DNA of 64,000 nucleotides, from positions 6,442,001 to 6,506,000 of the forward strand of contig JALDNG010000004.1 in the NCBI GenBank assembly GCA_024349245.1, in the 5' to 3' direction. The translations under genes and the position numbers were made by a program. Source of the stretch: Neodontobutis hainanensis (taxonomy: Eukaryota; Chordata; Actinopteri; Gobiiformes; Odontobutidae). Within the stretch, counting starts at the first letter, position 1. Each line of letters opens with the position of its first letter. This document shows positions 44,706-56,260 of this stretch, in pieces. Under the pieces are notes generated by a model. It did not search any database and was not told the DNA's origin. It saw nothing but the letters and a program-made list of their open reading frames with translations.

Positions 44706-47700
44706 TGATTGGCCTCTTGGACCTGTCTGTCATAGATACTTTTAAATCAGTGGTTCTTTGAGAATAATAAAGAATAACTTCTCTTCACGGTCCTACGTAG
44801 GTCCAGGTCATCACTATGAAACATTGAGTGACAGGGCATGCTATGTAAGAACACATATGTTTACCAAATCCTCATCTCTCATCCTCAAGTCGTATATAAA
44901 AAATGTACATATTGTAGTCCAATGTGAGTTTGCAGCATGCATTCATTTTGTCTGAGTGTCTGTAAATCCTGAAAAATGGTTAATGGCTGTCATGACCAGA
45001 TCAAATATTACGATTTAGCTTCACTGTATATGTATGTAGTATTATGCTCATTTACTGAAAAAAAACAATAAATAACCAAGAAAAAAGAGCAACCAGTCAG
45101 GTGACATACAATAGCTGTCATCATGTTTTGACTTTATTTCACACTGAAAGAAGAAAATTCAAAAAGAGAACACACTCCCCTCTCTCGGATATGGTGCTCA
45201 TATTTACCATTTAAATGAACTCCACATTACTGGATGTAGCTGGGCACAAAGCCAGAGAAAGTGGCTGATGGGTTTCCTAGCCTGTGACTCAATAGTTTTA
45301 CAATCATTCTTATATTTATTTTTTTAAAAGAAAGGAAGTATGTGTTGTTGAATAAGAAAGCCAAATAGAAAAATAGCACATTACTAAAGTATGAACTGTG
45401 GCTATAATGTGGTTTTGGTCAAAAAACAACTGTGGTTACTTCTGATACCTTTAGTCACTACTAATGTGTTTGCTCAGGGTTCACATGACAGGAGCCTTTC
45501 TGCTGAAGTGGCTTTCATCCATTTGTCAGCACATTAAGTTTGTTTGGAAAAAAAAATTCCTTAGTCACTCTGTGTTCTCGTAAGCTCGTGTTGTCTTTTT
45601 GTGTCTGTGCCTGACCTTGCTCTGTTCCTCCTGAAGTCTCCAGAGAGATACCTGATGCTTTTGACAGAAGCTGAAGAGACATTCTGTACTCTCAAAGAAT
45701 CTTTACACAAACTGCCATGTGTGCAACCCAACGTAAAAACTGAACTTTCATCCTTAGAGCAGATACCGACAGGCTGTCATCCAATCATTCCTGTGGTAAA
45801 CATTTTAGAATTGATGAAATTACTGGTATCAAGTTTCCAGGTTTAGGGTTGGTTTATCAGCGTAATGCAACATTTAGATGACTAGAAGTAATGGAATAAC
45901 AAAATTACATTCAACATTGAGAGTGGATTTAAAGTATATGCACCTGAATACAATTACTTTCATAAAAATAAATGCATCTACATTTGCTGCTGAACTGACC
46001 TTTTTGTCTGCTGTTTGTAACTTTAAAATTACCCAAGTGTTTTTTATCCATTATCAGCCAAAATATCGAATACTTTTCAGGCATATATCAGGTACATTTT
46101 GTGGCAGCTCAGTGCAATATGAGAATGATTATATTCAACAAAAGGGAGGGGAAAATGCAGCCAAAGTAAGAAAAAAATTGAAAACTGGCACGGACTTGCA
46201 GCGCACAGAGGCTGGTTGTAGAGTTATTACAGGCCGTCAGTCTCTCAGATGGACAACGTTCAACACGCGGAGTTCACAGAGTGGTTCACTGAGCCAGAGG
46301 TGTTTGGAGGAAGCTGCCAAACACAGGTTGAGAATTTCAGATCAGATTAACAGACATCCTTTCTGCGGCCTCCCAGGGAAACGGGCAGTTGTTGTGATGA
46401 GGTGACACTTCCAGTCCCTCTGTGCCAGGCCAAAGAAAACAAGAAAACACAGAGAAGCCAGAGAGGAGGATGGCCAATGTACAGACAGGTAGAGCTCAAT
46501 AGTCAGTCAAATAAAATGGGAGCTGGTAAAAACAGGCACTTGAGATTTTGGACAAAACATTTACTATTAGAGAGTACACAGAACACGTAGCACCTTACCA
46601 CGTTTTAAATTATATCTGGAAAAAATGCCTCAAGAGTGTTGTCATAATGTTGCAGCTGCTGTGGGTGAACTCATTTATAAAACCTCTTTTTTTATTATTC
46701 ATCTGGTGTTGCTTGTATATCTGTTGGGTTGTTTTGTATTGTGCATTCATTCTGACAAATAAACAATTAATAAACTAGAAATGGCCCAATAGTTTTAACA
46801 TATGTTCAGTTCATATGCAGTCTATTGGACTTCCTAACAATTGTTTTTGTACTACATACTTTTTCCTCACCATTTGACCACATTTTACCATTTTCTGTCT
46901 CTGCAATAAAGTTACGTTAAATACAGAAGCCCAAATACAAACACTATGTACGAGTGTCTAGGGGTCCCCATATTTCCACTGTAACAGCAGATATGCCATA
47001 AAAACCAAATGGATGTTTTAACTTTGCTAAAACTTGGCCCTGTAGTCTCTCAAAGCAGACGCTGTGGTTTACTGATGCTAAGCAGCTCTTGGCATGAGTG
47101 CAGCTCTGCGATTAGTGCCCCTTTAAACACTTCTAATTCACAGCCTATGAAAATATTATCAGAGAGGGGCAGCTCACTGCCTGAGGGGGTCAGGGAGTGG
47201 TTTTAATGGCACCATGGGCTCACTGTGTTGAACTGTTCAAGCGCGTAGCATTAGGCTCGTCTTAAATCACTTTTGGTGGGCTGAGAATGTGAAGAAAAAC
47301 TATATGAGATATAATCATATGTGCCCGGGAGTAATGTAAACGTGAAAATTAGCCCTAATACTTGGGCTATTTAAACTCTGACATAACTGGAACATGTGGA
47401 AATTCTTTTTTGGTGTTTGAATTATAATGACAAATGGTTTGTTTTTCCAAAGTTGTGTATGAAGGATAGCCTGGAATCACTTGCGTCCATACACCCCCAC
47501 ACCTCCGCACAGACCTAAATTTCCTGTTAAGTGGCTGTGGGAGGTGAATGAGAGAGATTTGTCATTTAGTTAGTGGCTCATATCAGCTGACAGTTTATGT
47601 AAGGAAAGTTTAAATATCAATAAATACTTTGTTCTGCTACACAGGTGCTTTCCGTTTTCGATGCATGATCTATGGCCCAACGGAGAAAGACATAATGAAA

Positions 47701-48084
47701 AATAATCAAGGAAAGCAGACTGGCAAACAAGGTTTCTTCTCTCAGCAACTCAGACTAGTTCAATAAACTACTGAATTTACCATCTGCACAAGCTGGAATA
47801 GAGTTTTTAAATTATTTTTTATGGTTGACTATTCATAATGATTTTCAAGAGATACCGGAGACAGGTTATGTTAACATGTTCTGATCAATACAAATTGTGA
47901 AAGGTACTTTGTGTTGTCTTAAAAGTCTGTATTTGTGTTTGTCTTAAAGCCCAACTATATAAAGTTGCGCAACTTGCAGCATCTTTTTTACATCATTAAT
48001 AACAAAGAAACAACACAGATCACATTGAAGTGGGATTAAGTGCCTGAGAGAAGTGTATTTGAGTTTGTACAGACTCCTACCTTC
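44706..48084. other. gene-free DNA with one long unexplained frame
   Basis: A + strand frame of 175 codons (45878-46405) has no recognisable domain, signal peptide or repeat. Its first half is AT-rich and its composition is not gene-like. Nothing else was recognised. Confidence 0.4.
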
Positions 48085-48832
48085 TGAGGCCTGTTGCTAG
48101 AAGCTGGTTTAGATCCAGGTAAGTTTAGGTTTAGTTTAAGCAAACTCTGAGTTTTCCGTCTCCAGAAAGAAGTTTGGTTTTGAGCGAGTTCCATCGCCAT
48201 GGTATCTTACACCTCACGTGGAGCAGGTTAAGTTTTGGTTTAGAGTCTGTAAAACAAATGTGGACCAATCAGATGTGAGCAAAAAAATCACCGGACCACA
48301 AGGCTACTTCAAACTTTAAACTCTGCACATAACAAAGGATGTTATTTGGCTCACAAGTTTTTATTAAAAATGTATAAATTGTTTCTGATTCATCATCTTT
48401 ATCTTTTTGAGTAATAGTTTCTACAGTTTTACATGTTTTAATGTCAAAACATTTTACACTTGGTGTGAAACATTCTTAAGAATATCCTAACCATGAGTTT
48501 TTAGGTTGGTCCATCATCATAGTGAGACAATTACAATTACTGTCTTAAAACTCATAAAATCAGCCTTTTTCTCCTTCCATTTTTGGCTGTGACCTGTTGC
48601 TTCCTGTTTCTCAACAGAAATTGCCCCGCCCCCTTATCCCTCGAGGTTTATTGTTTATTGTTATTGGCTCTTCTCTGCACAGACACGCCCAGTGATCATT
48701 GATAAAGAAAGTTTATAATCAGCGTCATGCAACAGATAAACCCAAAGTTACCTAGTTTGGATTTGTTTTGGTTTTATCAAAATCAGAATTTACTCTGCAA
48801 CTCTGAGTTTGTTCAACCGGCCTCTAGCATCA
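48085..48832. mobile_element. PIF/Harbinger-like non-autonomous element (MITE)
   Basis: The left end (48085-48165) contains 'gctagaagctggttt' and 'aactctgagttttccg', then 'ccatggtatcttac' and 'gagcaggttaa'. The right end (48795-48832) read in reverse gives 'gctagaggccggttga' and 'aactcagagtt'. Inverted ends with repeated 'aactctgagtt' motifs are typical of abundant teleost Harbinger-type MITEs. The interior has no transposase frame. The family assignment is from memory. Confidence 0.6.
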
Positions 48833-49883
48833 ACCCTCTGGAGTGTTACTTTGTGATGTACTGAATAATGGCACAAGCCTGCCCTCTGTTGACCAGAAAA
48901 TAAATTGCGTTCAGCTTAACATTTCAGAGTTTTATACTTTACTTTGAAGATAGGCTAATATATTTGTGTTTAAGTTTATAAATAGATATTCTGCTCTGAC
49001 ACCAAAGTTTAGGTGCAAACTCAAATGAGAGCAGCAGGGTATTACTTAAAATCTCCTGCTCAGTGAGTTGGACTTAAGCCCTTAGGTCATTCACTTCTTT
49101 ACTGTTCTGTAGAGTTGTATGCTGAGCTTCCTCTTAGAGAGACCCAGTATGAATTCAAATCAAGCACAGACACGTTTATAGACCCTGAAACGCTTTTGTA
49201 AGAACTTGCAGTTCTTGCCAAGCTGGAAACTTCCCAAGAAAGTTCATTGGTAACAAATGCAGCGGTGTTTCCACAACACTGGCACAAGACACATTAAAGC
49301 CCCACAAGTGGCCCTCCGAGCAGATTGTCTAAAGGTGAAGACTATGCTTTTGCAACGGCCCAGAATTATATTTATTTATTTATTTATTTTAAACACAAAG
49401 ATATGTAGGGTGCTGATTTGTCCACGAGATGGCGTCAAAGTTTCAAGCTTGAGTGGATGCAGTGAATACTGGTGCTGGATCCGGGTGGATCTCATTTCTC
49501 TTAACATGCCACAGAGAGGAGAAAGGAGGGGAGATTGGGGCTGTTTCACAAATGCTAGGATCCTTTGTTCAGCATTGGCTCCGCAGAGTCGCCTCCTCCC
49601 AAGCCAAGGCTAGAGTCCTGAGTAACTCCTCAGAGTCTTTTGGAACAGGCTTCAAAGGGGCCAAGCTGCATCATCAAAAGCCTCGCCCACAGTTTGGTCA
49701 CTGTTTTTTATTCTCAAAATAAAATACTTAAAAGTTATTTAATTGATCTTTAATTAAGTAAGATTGATTATAACATACCCTACTATGTAAACACAAAATG
49801 TAAAATCGGGGCAATTCAATTATATTGAATACTATTTTAACATATTTTTATTGCATTTTTCTCATTTGGTCCAATGTACTGTG

Positions 49884-50838
49884 TACTGTGGGGGGGTGCG
49901 CTGGGAGTATGGGGTCCGGGGCCCTTCGCTAAGGGCTGTCCGGTCTCTGTACAACCGGAGCAGGAGCTTGGTTTGCATTGCCGGCAGTAAGTCAGACCTG
50001 TTCCCAGTGCATGTTGGACTCCGGCAGGGCTGCCCTTTGTCACCGGTCCTGTTCAGGCCAGGACCTTCAATGTGCAATGGGACAGTTTCCAGCCGAGTGT
50101 GAAGCGGCTGGGATGAGGATCAGCACCTCCAAGTCTGAGACCATGGTTCTCAGTCGGAAAAGGGTGGCTTGTCCCCTTCAGGTTGGTGGAGAGCTCCTGC
50201 CTCAAGTGGAGTAGTTCAAGTATCTAGGGGTCTTGTTCACAAGTGAGGAAAGGAGGGAGCGTGAGATCGACAGACGGATCGGTGCAGCTTCTGCAGTAAC
50301 GCGGTCGATGTACCGGTCTGTCGTGGTGAAGAAGGAGCTGAGCTGTAAGGCAAAGCTCTCGATTTACCGGTCAACCTACGTTCCTACTCTCACTTATGGT
50401 CATGAGCTTTGGGTCATGACCGAAAGAACGAGATCCCGGATACAAGCGTCCTAAATGAGCTTTCTCAGCAGGGTGGCAGGGCGCTCCCTTAGAGATAAGG
50501 TGAGGAGCTCGGTCACTCGGGAGGAGCTCAAAGTAGAGCCGCTGCTCCTCCACATCGAGAGGAGCCAGCTGAGGTGGCTCGGGCATCTGTTTCGGATGCC
50601 TCCTGGACACCTCACTAGTGAGGTGTTTCGGGCATGTCCCACCGGGAGGAGACCTTGGGGAAGACCTAGGACACGCTGGAGGGACTATGTCTCTCGGCTG
50701 GCCTGGGAACGCCTCGGTATCCCCCCGGAAGAGCTGGAGGAAGTGTCTGGGGAGCGGGAAGTCTGGGCGTCTCTGCTTAGACTGCAGCCCCCGTGACCCG
50801 GCCCCGGATAAGCGGTAGAAGATGGATGGATGGATGGA
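49884..50838 (+). mobile_element. Rex3 (RTE-clade LINE), 5'-truncated, dead reverse transcriptase
   Basis: Translated blocks follow the Rex3 reverse transcriptase C-terminal half in order: VGLRQGCPLSPVLF, then AECEAAGMRISTSKSE, EREIDRRIGAASAV, LTYGHELWVMTERTRSRIQA, LRWLGHLFRMP and RPRTRWRDYVSRLAWERLG. The element ends 'ccccggataagcgg' followed by a GATG-type tail (50821-50837). Breaks are an internal deletion with frame change near 50055-50060 that removes the FADD catalytic box, a TAG at 50212-50214, and a TAA at 50452-50454. There is no endonuclease domain. Family knowledge: Rex3 inserts by target-primed reverse transcription and is commonly 5'-truncated in teleosts. Confidence 0.9.
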
Positions 50839-51042
50839 CTATGTCCCCCCAGCACACGCTTCTTTAAGGTGCAGGCTTGTGGCATTACTGCCCACATCCT
50901 CAAGTGCTGGCTCCCCTTCCTCTGTCCCAGGGCTGTCAAAAAGAGTTTGTGGCCATGGCTCTGGTGGGCAAGTCTGCAAGTGGCCAAGGCTGGCTGCTGG
51001 AGTTTGTTTTTTACATTTTTATTGCACATTAATGTTAGATAT

Positions 51043-51454
51043 ATTTGGTATATTCATTCATTCATTCATTTTCTACCACTTTGTCCCGTTAGGGGTTGCA
51101 GGTGACTGGACCCTATCCCAGCAGCTTTAGGCCTGAGGCAGGGTACACCCTGGACAGTGGTCAGTTAGTCACAGGGCTGACATATAGAGACAATTCACCT
51201 TCCATTCACTCTCACTTTCAGTCACTAGGGACACTTTAGAGTTGCCAATTAACCTATACATACATGTCTTTGGACAGTGGGAGAAAGCCAGAGGACCCGG
51301 AGAGAACCCACAGTAACACGTGGAGGACATGCAGACTCCTCACAGAAAGACCAGAGTCGGCCGAGAATGTTTGAGTCGGCCGGGTTTTGAACTCACAACC
51401 TTCTTGCTGTAAGGCAGGAGTGCTAACCACTCTGCCACGTGCATTTGGTATATT
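51043..51454 (-). mobile_element. full-length tRNA-derived SINE with perfect target duplication
   Basis: Read on the minus strand from about 51442, the head 'gtggcagagtggttagcac' (A box) precedes 'gttgtgagttcaaaaccc' (B box). The body includes 'ggttctctccgggtcctc', and the end is an (AATG)n tail at 51055-51068. Perfect 12-bp copies of ATTTGGTATATT flank it at 51043-51054 and 51443-51454. The A and B boxes are polymerase III promoter elements. It has no coding capacity. Confidence 0.85.
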
Positions 51455-51904
51455 ATATATTATATTTTTTTTATTATTATGATCATTATTATTACTCTTA
51501 TTATATATTTTGTTATAATAAAACAACTCCATTAGGGGCCAAAATTATACATTTTTATGTTTTTTTAATTGATTGTATTCTGTGCACAATGAGTTGATAA
51601 AGCACATGGTAAATGTCATACCCAAAAGCTCCAGTAGATTGCAATAGACTCCAGAACCAATAAAAATGAAAAGTAACCCATACTTTGGGGTCCCTAGACG
51701 TCCTTAGACCCCAAGAACATGCAAATTAACATTATTATTGTGGCGCAATACTTAACTTACTTTGTCTTTTTAGGCGATTTTGTATGAAAAGATTGTCAGG
51801 CTTTAACAACTTAACAGGGTAGTTTCAAGGCCTTAAAAGTATTAAAAACATGGGAACTTTTATGGTGTCAAAATGAGGTCCAAAAATTAAAATTTGTTCT
51901 TCTA

Positions 51905-52345
51905 GGTCAGGGATCATCAATTAAATTTGCTTGTTTCTCACGATGCTGCCAGACTTAACACTCATTGGGTTATCATGTTTTGTTCCATTTCACAAAACAA
52001 CTTTATAATTCACAAAGCTTAAGTCTTTTTATGATCGATACAGGGATCTGACTTAGAGGCTGGGTCTTTGAGAACACCTCACTTTTCTCCAGTTGAAGTG
52101 ACATTTATTTTCATCTAGCAGCTGGAAATAGTGTGCACAAGTGTGATTTTAAACAGCTTTTAATCATTTAAACATATATATTTTTATTTATAAGCTAAAT
52201 ATAATAAACATAAAGTGTAAAATGCTTCAACTGAGACTGCCCTGTTTAAACTCCAGCCACAAGATCATAGAGCAGGGGTCATCAACTAAATTTGCTTGGG
52301 GTCAAGATTGTTTCTTCATGGTGCTGTAGGGGCCAGACTTTCAAA
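51905..52345. repeat. pair of diverged direct repeats
   Basis: The block 'ggatcatcaattaaatttgc...gctgccagactt' (51908-51960) recurs as 'gggtcatcaactaaatttgc...gctgtaggggccagacttt' (52276-52343). Both look like the end of a dispersed hAT-type teleost repeat. Surrounding DNA to 53.0 kb is AT-rich and non-coding. Confidence 0.5.
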
Positions 52346-53739
52346 CTAAAAAAATATTTTATTTTATTTATTCACTGTTAAATATCAGTTAATATTTTAT
52401 GTTTTTCTCTTTTTGACTGAAAACTTTTTTTCCCTAACGTTTTCTGATTTTGATAATGCCGAGACGAAGACCAACTTTTTTTTATCACAATCCTGAAAGC
52501 CAGTTCCAACTGTCCTGAAGGGAATGTCAACTGTATTTATTTGAAATACAGGCTAATGTTTGTTCATTTATATAAATAAACTTAAATAAAATCTAAATCT
52601 ACATTTGCTTACATACAATTTAATTTGCTTAGTTAGATTTTTATAGTCATATAAAGTTTAGGTACATTGAATAAGGGGATATTTAAGTTTTCCTAAAATA
52701 CCCTATAAATCTAGATTTAGACCTGCTTAATTATTTTGTGTTCAATAATTAGTTCTTATTAACTTTAGCTGAGACCTAAAACCACTTTAGATCAAACCCA
52801 ATAATAAACACTGGTCTCATTTGTTTCACTAAACAGAAGAACTTTAATCATTTGTTTAACTCTTACCTTTTATGCATTTTTACCTATTATTCATTGCTAA
52901 CAATAAATAATAATAACAAGATTGTATTAACAGTAATAATTAATGTAAGGATCAGAAGTACTTCACAAAGACCAGATTTGATTGGCAGACCTTAAGTTGG
53001 ACCCCCCCTGGTCTTTACTCTCAGTGGCTGCAGCAGAGACTCACAAAAGGCAGAACATTATTACATCTCTCTGACAAGGGCCTCAAACAGGTGAACACTT
53101 TTCAATTTAAGACAGGTCTGTGTTCTGAAATAATAACTTATGGCTCAGAGATGGTTCAGGCTTGGGATGACAGCCACTGTTTAAAGTGGATCCTCTTTGC
53201 TAACACAGATGACTGCTCACATTCGCTCTGTTCTCCCCTGGTAACGGGACATTTACAGTACTTTTTGTCTGTTTTGGAGAGACTAAAGCTCAGCCTCAGA
53301 CACAGGCTTGTTTTTGTTGCACTTGTTAAGCCCCGCTCATTAGGTCTGCAGAGAGAGAACTCTGCCCGTGACCGGTCTTTGCAGCAGGTGAGAGACAGAC
53401 AGTGAGCGCCTTTTGCTAAAGTGGATTTAAATCCTTATTTCCATTGTGCAAAAAATTGAGCTTATATTGTGCACATCTACCCCCTCAACTTACTGACAGT
53501 GATATTAGGGAGGTGTGTGTTTCGCCACAAGGCCATCCTCAGGAGCATCGTGGACCGTCCTCAGGATGGCGTTAGTTTTGAGTCATGGCTGAGGAGCCAG
53601 ATGGAAAGTTGTAGGGGGCTGGATGTGGCCTCCAGTTAATGTTCACTGCTCAAGGTCTTTAATTGCACTATAAACTGTAAAATATTTGCGGCGGTGTCAC
53701 AAATGTATTGTGTATCATTGACAACAAAATAACTTTTTA

Positions 53740-53882
53740 GTGAAGTACATTTCAGAGCCTGTACTTATATACTTTTACTTGAGTAAAGAAGTTGAATCAG
53801 TATTTCCACTTTTACCAGAGTTGTTTTTAACACAGGTATCTGTATTTCTACTCAAGTGAACAATTTGAATGCCACCTCTGGT
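53740..53882. repeat. interspersed 'acttttacttgagtaaa' repeat
   Basis: Contains 'gtacttatatacttttac', 'cttgagtaaa', 'ttccacttttacc', 'tttctactcaagt' and 'gccacctctg' in the order found in a very common teleost non-autonomous repeat. The exact family is not assigned. Confidence 0.5.
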
Positions 53883-54209
53883 TCTTGGTTGTCGTTCTGT
53901 TTTTCAGTGTTACACCTCCGTATGGAAAAGGAGCGGTTATCAAAGCCACATCTATAGGGGTGCTGGCTGAACCAGTATTAGGAGGATTTGAATATAAGCT
54001 AGCTTGTTCTTTCATTCTTCAACATAAGCATACAACCAGTGGCCAAATCTTATTTGATTTTTAATATATTGATGAATTACTCATTAAAGTAGATAAATGT
54101 ATCTAAAAATCTTAGCTAGATTGAAAGTTTCTACCGTTATTTGACAGTGAATAAACCACCCCCCGAAATTACTAAACTCAAATGGAGATGTGCAAGTCTG
54201 TAACTGGTA

Positions 54210-54526
54210 TTAGTCAATGAACGCCTTCTTGCTGTTCTCTTGGTACTGCAGGGATTTCCCTGTGTTACACCAAAGTATGCATCCTTCCTCACGTAGCTCT
54301 GAGCTCAACCCAGCCACGTGTTGTGAAATGAGGAAGTAGAAGCTGTGGGACAGCAATGCAGCAAAGAAGAAAACTATAAAAACTGTACACAGGCCTGAGT
54401 CTATGTTTAAGGGGTAAATTGCAAAGCAGACTGTCCCCATGGAAACCCACCACATGGCGTGACAGTTACGTAGGAATGTTGTATCCATCCAAAAACTAGC
54501 TGCTATGTTCACACACAGAGCTTAAT
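54210..54526 (-). other. possible unrecognised exon with two hydrophobic segments
   Basis: A minus-strand frame, open for about 105 codons up to a TAA near 54524, ends in TGA... read as a TAG/TAA-type stop after KKAFID. It contains two membrane-length hydrophobic segments (around MWWVSMGTVCFAIYPLNI and LCTVFIVFFFAALLSHSFYF) followed by a polar Cys-containing tail. A pyrimidine-rich tract and AG precede it near 54500. I do not recognise the family and saw no neighbouring exon, so it may be chance. Confidence 0.2.
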
Positions 54527-55099
54527 ACAAACAGAGAGAAAACATCTATGAGCAATCTGCAGTTCTTTACATCACAGTGCACAGTGGACTCTCATATACT
54601 GTAGACTTACAAGAGCAGCAGGCCTACAAATTATTGCTTTCTGACCCAGAATCAGAAGTGAGGATAGGCATACTACTAACCACACTACCAAGAGAATTAC
54701 ACACAATATTTCGCAGTTGGACAAATTTCAGGGTGCTAGTGACTCATCTCGAAACTAAAGAAATTGTACGTATGGTTTTAAAGTATGGGGTTACATTTGA
54801 GCCAAACATATATTCAATATCACACTGCCTCTGTTGATTGTTATGGTTGTCGTCATTTTATGTAAACAATTTACTGTTGAAATGTTGATGTGATCTGATG
54901 ACTCCGATAATAGTTGCCTGTGATATATCTACTGCCTACGCACATGGCCACCTTAAAGCATGGTTTGGCTTGGGCTGACACAGTAGGAAACTAGTTTATG
55001 CCAGTTGTTGCATGTCCTGTCTTTTTTACTAGTCGATTGTTTGGGCTTTTGTCAATGCCTCAAAGCTAACTCTCTGCCCCTCTTTTTCCCCTCACACAG

Positions 55100-55141
55100 C
55101 ACACAGGTGCTCTGACAGTGACTGGACAAATTCTCTCAATG
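55100..55141 (+). other. possible small internal exon
   Basis: A strong acceptor (polypyrimidine 'ctctttttcccctcacacag') and a consensus donor (ATG|gtaagc) bracket 42 bp. This is open in the frame HTGALTVTGQILSM with both ends in phase 0. No partner exon was identified. It could be an alternative 5' exon of gapdhs or chance. Confidence 0.2.
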
Positions 55142-56104
55142 GTAAGCTCTGTCAGTTATAGGCCTTATAATCTCAGCTTGGTTTCTCTTTAACAAGTCCC
55201 ACCTCTCTTACTCTCTGATTGGTTATCTTGGTTCATGCTCATGTCTGATTGACCTCCTGTAAAAAAATATGTGAGGATTGACAAGCTGTAACTTAATATT
55301 GAGAAAACTGTACCATGAGATCTTACAACATCACAATCTTCTCCAAGACAATTTGACCCGAGACCCTCTCATAATCCTTTTGGCTGTAAATAGGTCATAT
55401 ATTCTGACTTTTGCCAATGAAATATGTGATCTTTTTGTAACTGTACATCTGTCCTAGTCATTTTATACAATTTTTTATAACATCACATAATTATACAGAG
55501 GTAACACATTCTGACAGTAGCCATTGGAAAAAGTGACCCCACAAAAAAAGTTAAACATCTAGACAAATTTACAGCCTCTTATATAGTCATAGTCATTGGA
55601 CAAAGGTGATGTGTACATATTGTGACAGCAGATATTAGTCCAATTAGGTTGTGTAAACATTGCCAAAAACTGCACTCATCTCTTTTTAGAATGATTAATA
55701 ATCTTCTAGAGGTCTACATTGCTGCTTAGGTTACATTGGGTTTACCATAAACACTGGTGCTACATTTTGAATGGGGCCAAAAATATATATTACTTAATTT
55801 TTTGTATGATTCAAATGATTTCAATGCATGTAGAAGGTTTCCATAAACTTACTGCCTTAGCTCCTGTGGCACAACAGTGGTGACATTGGCTCTATAAAGT
55901 TACAGTATGTCCACCATAATGCTGATAAAGTATTTGTGGCCCTAATTGAACCCCATATTAGATTTAAGATTCCTTTGCCTTCCTCTTTCTGTTGTGAAAT
56001 AGCATAGCCCTTGATTATAAAGAGGTTAAAGTTAGTGGACTAGTCGTGAGCCAGTGTTTCCAGTGTTTGTTCGTCCCGCGGCTGCCATGGCTGCCTCTGG
56101 GCCG

Positions 56105-56206
56105 TGACTCAGGCCTCGTTTCAAATGGAAGCGAGCTGCGGAGGATGTCGTGACGTCATGTCGCCAGGGTGACCGTCCTCCCGTAGGCACGTGGTCTGTA
56201 TAAAAA
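56105..56206 (+). promoter_or_regulatory. gapdhs: gapdhs core promoter: AP-1, CRE, E-box, TATA
   Basis: In order: TGACTCA (56105-56111, AP-1 consensus), TGACGTCA (56151-56158, full palindromic CRE), CACGTG (56188-56193, E-box) and TATAAAAA (56199-56206). The TATA-to-exon spacing predicts a start near 56228-56235, just upstream of the non-coding exon 1. Motif identities are seen directly. Factor binding is inferred. Confidence 0.7.
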
Positions 56207-56229
56207 GGGAAGGCGGTACCGTGAACAGC

Positions 56230-56260
56230 GCACTAAGACTCAAGGAGAATCCGCACAGAG
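56230..56260 (+). other. gapdhs: gapdhs non-coding exon 1 (5' UTR)
   Basis: A short leader after the TATA box ends with 'cacagag' before a consensus donor gtaagc at 56261. Intron 1 is 4598 bp and runs to the acceptor 'tttatgtag' before 60859, where the 5' UTR resumes for 29 bp. No ATG occurs in the leader. Confidence 0.65.

Noticed and set aside
49851..50818. Several overlapping frames taken as host genes
   Set aside because: They are broken segments of one Rex3 reverse transcriptase copy and its shadow frames.
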